Of a stretch of 64,000 nt of DNA, positions 19,357-26,350 are shown piece by piece (position 1 is the first letter of the stretch; every line of letters starts with the position of its first letter). A model generated the notes under the pieces. The model searched no databases. It had not been told where the DNA came from and was given only the letters and a program-made list of their open reading frames with translations. A program made the translations under genes and the position numbers. The stretch covers positions 124,001 to 188,000 of the forward strand of contig UCNG01000010.1 in NCBI GenBank assembly GCA_900473915.1, given 5' to 3'. Origin of the DNA: Hyphomicrobiales bacterium. GTDB lineage: Bacteria > Pseudomonadota > Alphaproteobacteria > Rhizobiales > Rhizobiaceae.

Positions 19357-20223
19357 ATGAGCGCAGATGCTCCGCAGGCCAGAAAACTCCGGACGCTTTT
19401 CATTTCGGATGTGCATCTCGGTTCAAAAGCAGCACAGGCCGAACTGCTTCTGGATTTTCTCCGTTATCATGACGCGGAGACAATCTATCTTGTGGGCGAT
19501 ATTGTTGATGGCTGGCGTCTCCGGCGCAATTGGCATTGGCCGCAAGAGCACAACGACGTGGTCCAGAAACTGCTTCGCAAAAGCCGCAAGGGCGCCAATA
19601 TCATCTACATCGCTGGCAATCATGACGAGTTTCTGCGGAATTTCCAAGGGACGCATTTCGGCGGCATCGAGGTGATGAACCGGGCGATTCATGAAACGGC
19701 GGACGGTCGAAAATTTTTGGTTATCCATGGTGATCAGTTCGATGTGGTTGTTCGTAATGCCCGCTTCATTGCCTATCTGGGCGACTGGGCATATGACACC
19801 GCCATTTGGATAAACACGATTATGAGCCGTGTCCGCTCGCTTTTTGGGTTGCGCTACTGGTCATTTTCGGCCTGGGCGAAATTTCGCGTCAAAAAGGCGG
19901 TCAATTTCATCGGCCAATTCGAGAATGTGGTTTCAGAGGAGGCGCAGCGTATCGGCGTCGATGGAGTAATCTGCGGCCATATCCACCACGCGACGATCGA
20001 AAGCATGAACGGCGTCGAATATATCAATACGGGCGACTGGGTGGAAAGCTGCACGGCTGTAATCGAACATTTTGATGGTCGAATGGAGTTGATCGGATGG
20101 ACGGAGCGTCGTGACCGCCGCCCAATGACAGGAAACGTCAACTCCGGCAGCGAAGAGTACGACGAGGCGCAGGTAATCCATCTTCCGCGTCCCGCTCGCG
20201 AATTGGCAAACTTCAGCCGATGA
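19357..20223 (+). CDS. plcP: PlcP-type metallophosphoesterase (phosphate-starvation phospholipase C)
   Basis: A 288-residue calcineurin-like phosphoesterase with all metal-ligand motifs: SDVHLGS, VGDIVDGW, AGNHDEF, VIHGDQFD and CGHIHHA. By fold it resembles LpxH (UDP-2,3-diacylglucosamine hydrolase) and would often be annotated so. Two things argue for PlcP, which removes the headgroup from membrane phospholipids to give diacylglycerol: a near-perfect Pho box 54 nt upstream and a 4-nt ATGA overlap with a GT4 lipid glycosyltransferase, the plcP-agt order known from rhizobia, Agrobacterium and marine bacteria. No signal peptide is seen, consistent with a cytoplasmic, membrane-associated enzyme. 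Confidence 0.85.
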   Translation: MSADAPQARKLRTLFISDVHLGSKAAQAELLLDFLRYHDAETIYLVGDIVDGWRLRRNWHWPQEHNDVVQKLLRKSRKGANIIYIAGNHDEFLRNFQGTHFGGIEVMNRAIHETADGRKFLVIHGDQFDVVVRNARFIAYLGDWAYDTAIWINTIMSRVRSLFGLRYWSFSAWAKFRVKKAVNFIGQFENVVSEEAQRIGVDGVICGHIHHATIESMNGVEYINTGDWVESCTAVIEHFDGRMELIGWTERRDRRPMTGNVNSGSEEYDEAQVIHLPRPARELANFSR

Positions 20224-21281
20224 AGAAAATCGTCATCGTCTCAGACGCCTGGCATCCACAAGTCAACGGCGTTGTGCGCACGCTGACGAAATGCCGTGAT
20301 TTGATGATCGACCGGGGATATGATGTCACGGTTATATCTCCGCTTGATTATAGATCAGTACCCTGTCCGACCTACCCGGAAATCCGGCTCGCCTTGACCG
20401 CGACAAGCGCGCTTAAACGCCGCTTGAAAGCCTTGCAACCCGATTATGTGCATATCGCAACCGAAGGCCCGCTTGGATTCATGGCACGGCGCGCTTGTGT
20501 GAAAATGGGCTGGTCGTTCACGACCAGTTTTCACACACGTTTTCCCGAATATCTGCGGGAGCGTTTTCCTGTCCCAACCAGATGGACTTACGCATTCCTG
20601 CGGCATTTCCATAACGCGGCCCAGCATACGCTGGTACCGACGCAGTCCATTCTGGACGATCTCAAGGCGCGTGGCTTTACGCAATTGACCCTTTGGACGC
20701 GCGGTGTCGATCAGACGCTGTTTTATCCTCGGCCTGAAGTGCAAAAGGACTTGCCACGGCCGGTGTTCCTCTGCGTGGGACGCGTCGCTGCGGAAAAGAA
20801 CCTGCCAGCGTTTCTGGAACTGGATCTCCCCGGCACGAAACTGATCGTAGGAGATGGTCCCTCCCTCAACGATCTTCGGACCAGGTTTCCCAAAGCGGTG
20901 TTTATTGGGAAACGCGAAGGGGAAGAGCTCGCCAAAACTTACGCTGCAGCCGACGTCTTTGTCTTTCCCAGCCGGACGGACACGTTCGGTCTTGTTTTGC
21001 TTGAAGCGATAGCTTCCGGTCTTCCCGTTGCAGCCTATCCCGTGCCCGGATCACGCGATGTTGTCGGAATAACTGGCGCAGGTGTTCTTTCGGAAAATCT
21101 TGGGGGGGCGTGTCTGGCGGCTCTGGAAATGGAGCCGTTCGAGCCAGCGCACGTGCTCCGCCAATTCACCTGGGATGTTTGTGCCGACATATTCGAAGGA
21201 GCTCTCGCTCCGATCAATGGAATCGCAAGCGAGAGTTATCGACGTTCTGATCAGCCCCAAATGGCAGCTTCCGGCGGATAA
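20220..21281 (+). CDS. agt: GT4 diacylglycerol glycosyltransferase (Agt-like)
   Basis: A 353-residue GT-B glycosyltransferase of family 4. The N-terminal half starts with VSDAWHPQVNGVVRTL and contains TTSFHTRFPEYLRERF; the C-terminal nucleotide-sugar half has GRVAAEKNLPAF, VGDGPSLNDL and SRTDTFGLVLLEAIASGLPV. It is translationally coupled to plcP through ATGA. In relatives, Agt uses DAG released by PlcP and UDP-glucose, UDP-galactose or UDP-glucuronate to make glycolipids that replace phospholipids when phosphate is scarce. The sugar donor cannot be read from sequence. The last 31 nt overlap the 3' end of the convergent epimerase gene. Confidence 0.85.
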   Translation: MKKIVIVSDAWHPQVNGVVRTLTKCRDLMIDRGYDVTVISPLDYRSVPCPTYPEIRLALTATSALKRRLKALQPDYVHIATEGPLGFMARRACVKMGWSFTTSFHTRFPEYLRERFPVPTRWTYAFLRHFHNAAQHTLVPTQSILDDLKARGFTQLTLWTRGVDQTLFYPRPEVQKDLPRPVFLCVGRVAAEKNLPAFLELDLPGTKLIVGDGPSLNDLRTRFPKAVFIGKREGEELAKTYAAADVFVFPSRTDTFGLVLLEAIASGLPVAAYPVPGSRDVVGITGAGVLSENLGGACLAALEMEPFEPAHVLRQFTWDVCADIFEGALAPINGIASESYRRSDQPQMAASGG

Positions 21282-22231
21282 ACCAGAGCGCCTTCGTAAC
21301 GCAGCCCAGGGTCGCGGTCATGGGCAAGCAGCAGGGGTCCATCAAGGTCGACCACGTCGGCTTTCTGGGCAAGCAGCACCGCAGGCGCCATGCCGAGCGA
21401 CGTCCCAACCATGCAGCCGACCATGATCTGAAGGCCGAGGTCGATTGCCTTGTCTCGCATGAGAAGACCTTCGGTCAGCCCGCCCGCTTTGTCGAGCTTG
21501 ATATTGACTGCATCATAGCGCTTGGCCAGTTCCTCAAGGCCAATCGACGTGTGAACGCTTTCATCAGCGCAGATAATGACAGGCCGTTCGATTTCACTGA
21601 GAATATGATCGTTATTTGCGGGAAGGGGCTGTTCGATAAGAACAACACCTGCGTCCGCTGCCGCACGCATGTTCAGGGCAATATTGTCGGCTGTCCAGCC
21701 CTCGTTCGCATCGATAATGATGCGGCTGTTCGGCGCCGCGCAGGTGACCGCGTGGATTTTTTCGATATCGTTCTCTCCGCCCATTTTCACTTTGATGAGA
21801 GGGTAATGAGCGACTTTCGCAGCCGATTCCGCCATTTCGGAAGGTGTGCCGAGCGAGACGGTGATTGCGGTTTCAAGCGGGCGGGTTGGTGTGCCCAGCA
21901 TCTCGGCAACACTTTTCCCCGTTTCCTTGGCTTCAAGGTCCCATAAAGCGCAATCGACCGCATTGCGGGCGGCACCTGCTGGCATCAGATTTTGAATATC
22001 CTGTCGGGTCGCGCCGTTCTCGATGGCTGAGCGGGCAGCCTCGATCTGTGCGCTCACGCTTTCGATGCTCTCGCCGTAGCGTGCATAGGGAACGCATTCG
22101 CCGCGTCCCTGATGGGTACCGTTGCCGATCACACACACAACAACGGCAGCTTCCGTCTTGGAGCCTCTGGAGATTGTGAATTTTCCGGCGATGGGATAGC
22201 GTTCGACAATGATATTCAAGGTATTGTGCAT
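21251..22231 (-). CDS. dgcA: Enolase-superfamily epimerase (DgcA / dipeptide epimerase type)
   Basis: A 326-residue muconate-lactonizing-subgroup enzyme. The catalytic lysine pair and metal ligands are visible: KxK in IKVKMG, Asp in IIIDANEGW, Glu in LIEQPLP, Asp in CADESV, and the second base Lys in VNIKLDKAGGL. Homologues are L-Ala-D/L-Glu epimerases of murein-peptide recycling or, in rhizobia, N-acetyl-D-glutamate racemase DgcA. The partner DgcN is not beside it, so both readings stay open. The frame is open to 22462 but MHNTLNIIVERYPIAGKF at 22231, with AGAGGG upstream, is the conserved start. It is divergent from mlaE by 60 nt. Confidence 0.85.
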   Translation of the reverse strand: MHNTLNIIVERYPIAGKFTISRGSKTEAAVVVCVIGNGTHQGRGECVPYARYGESIESVSAQIEAARSAIENGATRQDIQNLMPAGAARNAVDCALWDLEAKETGKSVAEMLGTPTRPLETAITVSLGTPSEMAESAAKVAHYPLIKVKMGGENDIEKIHAVTCAAPNSRIIIDANEGWTADNIALNMRAAADAGVVLIEQPLPANNDHILSEIERPVIICADESVHTSIGLEELAKRYDAVNIKLDKAGGLTEGLLMRDKAIDLGLQIMVGCMVGTSLGMAPAVLLAQKADVVDLDGPLLLAHDRDPGLRYEGALVYPPEAAIWG

Positions 22232-22291
22232 AGAGATGCCCTCTGGGACGCAGTATTTCGGTCGTTCAACGACTCGTATATGAGGTAGGCC

Positions 22292-23467
22292 ATGTTGACC
22301 GACACTGCCGACAAAGCAAGAGCTACCCATAATTCTGCGCCGAAGATTGATCTGGTGGAGGAGGATGGCGCGCGTCGTATCCAACTGAGTGGTCGCTGGG
22401 TGTCGCAAAGTGTCAATTTTGTCGACGACAGGATGCGCAATCTCGAGAAAACAGAAGGTCACAAAGCAACGATCATTGATGTTTCTGGCGTATCCAGTCT
22501 CGATACGGCAGGCGCTTGGCTGCTTGAACGCCTGCGGCAGCGCCTCGCCGCACGGAAAGTGGAAGTTGAGTTGGAAGGCGTACGACAGTCCTGGCTTCCT
22601 CTGATGGAGGAAGTGGGGCAGGCCGTCGAGCGCACCCTGGATATCCCACGCCAGAAGAAGCCGTTCTTCTTAATTTCATTTCTGGCCGCGCTTGGCGGCG
22701 GCGTTGTTTCCGTGGGTAGTGACTTCAAGATGGCGATGCACATTCTTGGGGCCACCATCCGCGGAGCTCAATTGAAATATGGGCGCGGTAGCGGCATTCC
22801 CTTCGCCGCGATTGTCACGCAGATGGATCGCATGGGCGTGGGTGCGATTCCCATCATCATCCTGATGTCGACGATTGTTGGAGCGATCATTGCCCAGCAG
22901 GGTGCGTTTCAGCTGCGTTATTTCGGCGCCGAGATCTTCGTTGTCGATCTGGTGGGCATTCTGGTCTTGCGTGAACTCGGAGTGCTTCTGACGGCTATTA
23001 TGATTGCCGGTCGTTCCGGCAGTGCGATCACGGCTGAAATCGGTTCCATGAAAATGCGCGAGGAAACCGATGCTCTCACCGTGATCGGTCTCAATCCGGT
23101 GGGCGTTCTGGTCTTTCCACGTCTTGTGGCGCTGGTTCTGATCCTGCCATTGCTTACCATCATTTCCGATCTCGCTGCGTTAATCGGGGCAGGCGGCGTC
23201 GCCTGGTTTTATTCCAATATTTCACCTGATGCTTTCATCAGCCGTTTGCACGATGCAGTCGCGTTGAACACTTACTTTGCAGGGCTTATCAAGGCTCCTT
23301 TCATGGCCATGATCATTGGGATTCTCGCTTCGGTAGAAGGCATGAAGGTAGGCGGAAGTGCGGAATCATTGGGCCGCCGCGTTACCGCTTCCGTTGTGAA
23401 GGCAATTTTCGTAGTTATTGTCGTGGATGGTTTGTTTGCCATGTTCTATGCGGCAATTGATTTTTAG
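22292..23467 (+). CDS. mlaE: MlaE-type lipid ABC transporter permease with N-terminal STAS domain
   Basis: The inner-membrane permease of the Mla pathway, which keeps phospholipids out of the outer leaflet of the outer membrane. In this 391-residue form an N-terminal STAS domain (about 15-110; DVSGVSSLDTAGAWLLERL) is fused to the MlaE permease (about 150-390; AAIVTQMDRMGVGAIPIIILMSTIVG). The fusion would replace the separate STAS protein MlaB of enterobacteria. It is the first gene of mlaE-mlaF-mlaD-lipoprotein, with GAGG before the ATG. Confidence 0.93.
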   Translation: MLTDTADKARATHNSAPKIDLVEEDGARRIQLSGRWVSQSVNFVDDRMRNLEKTEGHKATIIDVSGVSSLDTAGAWLLERLRQRLAARKVEVELEGVRQSWLPLMEEVGQAVERTLDIPRQKKPFFLISFLAALGGGVVSVGSDFKMAMHILGATIRGAQLKYGRGSGIPFAAIVTQMDRMGVGAIPIIILMSTIVGAIIAQQGAFQLRYFGAEIFVVDLVGILVLRELGVLLTAIMIAGRSGSAITAEIGSMKMREETDALTVIGLNPVGVLVFPRLVALVLILPLLTIISDLAALIGAGGVAWFYSNISPDAFISRLHDAVALNTYFAGLIKAPFMAMIIGILASVEGMKVGGSAESLGRRVTASVVKAIFVVIVVDGLFAMFYAAIDF

Positions 23468-23578
23468 ATATTGCTTATGCTCCTTGTTTTTAATGGGCTC
23501 TTTGAGACACAGTTGCACAGAAAATTGACCCTAAGATTGTGTTCGGCGGTTCAGTCGGAAGCCAAGCTCGGTTAAAGA

Positions 23579-24439
23579 ATGATTATGGAGAACGGCATCG
23601 ACCATCAGCTGCAACCGCAGGGCGAAGTTACTCAAACGGCCGTGCCGATGATCTCGGTGCGCGACGTGACGGTATCGTTCGGACGTCAAACGGTGCTCGA
23701 TAAGTTGTCTCTTGAGATTTACCGTGGTGAGGTCCTCGGTTTTATCGGCCCTTCGGGTTCGGGTAAATCTGTTCTGATGCGAACCATTCTTGGTCTCAAT
23801 AAAAAGCAGTCCGGCGAGATCGAGATTATAGGTCGCAATATCGATCAGTTGAATGAGCTGGAAAAGATGGCCATCGATATGCGTATGGGCGTTCTGTTCC
23901 AGCACGGAGCTTTGTTTTCCGCGTTGAATGTTCTTGAAAACATTCAGGTTCCGATGCGCGAATATCTCGACCTGTCGCCTAAGCTGATGGACGAACTGGC
24001 GCGATTGAAGATTGATTTGGTCGGCCTGAAGCCGGATACGGCAGAAAAATTTCCGTCCGAACTCTCCGGTGGCATGATCAAGCGCGCTGCGCTGGCACGT
24101 GCGCTGGCCTTGGACCCCGATATTCTTTTTCTTGATGAACCGACCTCGGGACTCGATCCGATCGGTGCAGCGGAGTTCGATGACCTGATCGCCAACCTGC
24201 GGGATACGATGGGGTTGACCGTCTATATGGTCACCCATGATCTCGATAGTCTTTTTGCGATTTGCGACCGGATCGCTGTTCTTGGAGGCAAGAAAGTGCT
24301 CGTCAGCGGCACCATTGAAGACATGCTGACGGTGGACGATCCGTGGGTTAAATCCTATTTTCGGGGCAAGCGGGCGCGCCAGATCGACCCGTCAGCGCCC
24401 ACGCGACGGCGGCCTGGCAGCCGCTTGCAGACTGGATAA
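23579..24439 (+). CDS. mlaF: MlaF-type ABC transporter ATP-binding protein
   Basis: The 286-residue ATPase that drives the Mla complex: Walker A GPSGSGKS, signature LSGGMIKRAALARAL, Walker B DPDILFLDEPTSGLD, and the switch His in MVTHD. The N-terminus has about 25 non-core residues; ATGs occur at 23579 and 23585. It lies 111 nt after mlaE and 3 nt before mlaD. The basic, proline-containing tail (about 262-286) is longer than in E. coli. Confidence 0.93.
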   Translation: MIMENGIDHQLQPQGEVTQTAVPMISVRDVTVSFGRQTVLDKLSLEIYRGEVLGFIGPSGSGKSVLMRTILGLNKKQSGEIEIIGRNIDQLNELEKMAIDMRMGVLFQHGALFSALNVLENIQVPMREYLDLSPKLMDELARLKIDLVGLKPDTAEKFPSELSGGMIKRAALARALALDPDILFLDEPTSGLDPIGAAEFDDLIANLRDTMGLTVYMVTHDLDSLFAICDRIAVLGGKKVLVSGTIEDMLTVDDPWVKSYFRGKRARQIDPSAPTRRRPGSRLQTG

Positions 24440-24442
24440 AAT

Positions 24443-25438
24443 ATGGAAACTAAAGCCAATTACGTACTGGTGGGTGTCTTCACGCTGATCGTCAGCCTCT
24501 TGGCTTTCGCTTTCGTGTTCTGGATCGCCCGTTTCGGAGAAGCACGCGATTCTCTGGAACTCGATGTTCGTATCCCAGGCTCCGTTACGGGTCTTTCAAT
24601 TGGAAGTCAGGTCCTGTTCAACGGCATCAAGGTTGGTGATGTTCGGGCGCTGCGTCTCGATCCCACCAATCCGGAAATGGTGATCGTAAAAACGCGGGTC
24701 AACGCGACAACACCCATTACTCGTTCGACCACGGCAACCCTTGGGTTTCAAGGGCTGACGGGGCTCGCTTATATCGAGCTGAAGGGCGGCCGCCTTGATG
24801 AACCCAATCTGCTGACAGAAGCCGAGAAGGGCGAAACGGTTGCCCGTATCGACGCCGATCCATCTTCAATCAACAATCTTCTCGCCACCGCGCAGGACAT
24901 TGCGGCGCGCGCAAATTCGGTACTCAGTCAGCTGGAAGGCTTCGTGAAAGATGCTCGCGGACCGCTGACGGATACGATCAATAATACGAAGACTTTCACT
25001 GACGCGCTGGCGAAGAACGCCAACATCGTTGAGGAGCTTGGCAAGAACACTGGGAATATCAATCAGATTGTCACGGATGCGAAGGACATGATGGCTCGTC
25101 TGAATGCCGCTTCCGGGCGCGTCGATGCTATCCTGGCAAAAACAGACAGGCTTCTGTCGAGTGACGATAAGGACGGCGTTGTCGCGCAGGCAAAGGCAAC
25201 ATTGGAGTCCATCCGCCAGACATCTGACAATCTCGATAAACGACTGGGTCCGATCGCGGACAATCTTCAGCGTTTCTCCGGGCAGGGTTTGCGTGATGTG
25301 CAATCCGTGGTGGTGGATAGCCGCCGGTCCATTCAACGTATAGAACAGGCAATTACCGATCTTGAGCGCAATCCTCAACGCCTCATTTTTGGTGGCAAGG
25401 GGAATGTACCCCAGTATGACGGGAGGACGCGTCATTGA
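24443..25438 (+). CDS. mlaD: MlaD-type MCE-domain protein
   Basis: A substrate-binding subunit anchored in the inner membrane: one N-terminal transmembrane helix (YVLVGVFTLIVSLLAFAFVFW), an MCE domain (about 40-120, with TGLSIGSQVLFNGIKVGDV and LGFQGLTGLAYIEL), then a long helical region predicted from heptad-like Asn/Leu/Ile spacing. At 331 residues it is longer than enterobacterial MlaD (about 180), as usual in alphaproteobacteria. Its stop overlaps the TTG start of the following lipoprotein gene. Confidence 0.93.
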   Translation: METKANYVLVGVFTLIVSLLAFAFVFWIARFGEARDSLELDVRIPGSVTGLSIGSQVLFNGIKVGDVRALRLDPTNPEMVIVKTRVNATTPITRSTTATLGFQGLTGLAYIELKGGRLDEPNLLTEAEKGETVARIDADPSSINNLLATAQDIAARANSVLSQLEGFVKDARGPLTDTINNTKTFTDALAKNANIVEELGKNTGNINQIVTDAKDMMARLNAASGRVDAILAKTDRLLSSDDKDGVVAQAKATLESIRQTSDNLDKRLGPIADNLQRFSGQGLRDVQSVVVDSRRSIQRIEQAITDLERNPQRLIFGGKGNVPQYDGRTRH

Positions 25439-26064
25439 TTTCCAAAGCCAGCTTTATTGACATGAAATCATATCGCACTCTTCGTCGTACAGCTTCAGCT
25501 TCTATCCTCCTCGGCATATTTCTTGCGGGTTGTGGGACAACAACGCCGCTCGATACTTTCAATCTCTCAGCACCGCAGCCCGGCGTGTCAGCGCCGAGCC
25601 GAAAGAATACGCAGTTGCTGGTTCCGACACCAAGCGCACTCAAGGCCCTTGATAGCGAGAATATCGTGGTAAGCTCTGCTCCGGGTTCCATTGAGTATCT
25701 GAAGGGTGCTCAATGGGGCGACAGGCTGACCAATATCGTGCAGTCACGTCTGGTACAGGCTTATGAGAATACCGGTGTGTTCGGCGGCATTGGCCGTCCA
25801 GGAGATGGGTTGGCAATCAATTATCAGATACTCACCGATCTGCGTATGTTCGGCATTCAGGCCTATGCCTCACCAAAGCTGGCAGTGGTCGAACTGGCCG
25901 TCAGGCTGATGAACGACAAGACTGGGGAGGTACGTGCGACCCGCGTGTTCCGGACAGCCATTCCTGTGAGCGGCGCGACAAACGCTGCCTATGTGAAGGC
26001 GCTTAATGCGGCTTTTGAACGGACTGCCAGCGAAATCGTGAGCTGGACGGTGGCGACGCTCTAA
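25435..26064 (+). CDS. ABC-type transport auxiliary lipoprotein
   Basis: A 209-residue lipoprotein of the ABC_trans_aux family, found with Mce/Mla operons and probably the outer-membrane-side partner. The lipobox is FLAGC. The core contains SSAPGSIEYLKGAQWGDRLTNIVQSRLVQAYENTG. The TTG at 25435 is used here because GGGAGG sits 8 nt upstream and it overlaps the mlaD stop; the ATG at 25462 lacks a ribosome site but would give a more ordinary signal peptide of 23 residues. It is the last gene of the operon, followed by a terminator. Confidence 0.9.
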   Translation: MISKASFIDMKSYRTLRRTASASILLGIFLAGCGTTTPLDTFNLSAPQPGVSAPSRKNTQLLVPTPSALKALDSENIVVSSAPGSIEYLKGAQWGDRLTNIVQSRLVQAYENTGVFGGIGRPGDGLAINYQILTDLRMFGIQAYASPKLAVVELAVRLMNDKTGEVRATRVFRTAIPVSGATNAAYVKALNAAFERTASEIVSWTVATL

Positions 26065-26085
26065 ACTGAGGCAAATGGAATGATG

Positions 26086-26116
26086 AAAGGTCGGTGTGTT
26101 TCGCCGGCCTTTTTTA
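26086..26116 (+). terminator. Intrinsic terminator of the mla operon
   Basis: AAAGGTCGGTG pairs with CGCCGGCCTTT, using two G-U pairs in RNA, around the loop TGTTT; TTTTTTATT follows. It begins 22 nt after the stop at 26064. Confidence 0.8.
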
Positions 26117-26260
26117 TTGGGCAGAATAAACCGTTTTGATCTCTGCGAGACAAACAAAACGCGACCCGAGGGCTGCGTCAGACTGCTGACAAATCTTCGA
26201 TAGCGGCAAATGATCTTAGACACACGGGTCGTGACAAATCCAAACCGCAGACCGGAATCA

Positions 26261-26302
26261 AAACCCCTCGATTTTTGACTGATGCCAAAAACGAGGGGTT
26301 TG
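26261..26302. terminator. Long hairpin between mla and the GPR-like gene (probable terminator)
   Basis: AAACCCCTCG...CGAGGGGTTT extends by TTTTTG/CAAAAA with one bulged base, giving about 16 paired bases around an 8-nt loop. A second hairpin, ACGCGGCC-CGAA-GGCCGCGT (26314-26333), lies next to it, just past the stop of the GPR-like gene at 26351. Together they most likely end the minus-strand transcript and may work in both directions. The rest of the gap from 26117 shows nothing else clear. Confidence 0.65.
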
Positions 26303-26350
26303 TAATCAATCTGACGCGGCCCGAAGGCCGCGTTTCTTTGAATTCAGCTC

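Noticed and set aside
19357-20223. LpxH (lipid A pathway) assignment
   Set aside because: The metallophosphoesterase motifs fit LpxH too, but the Pho box and the coupled glycosyltransferase favour PlcP.
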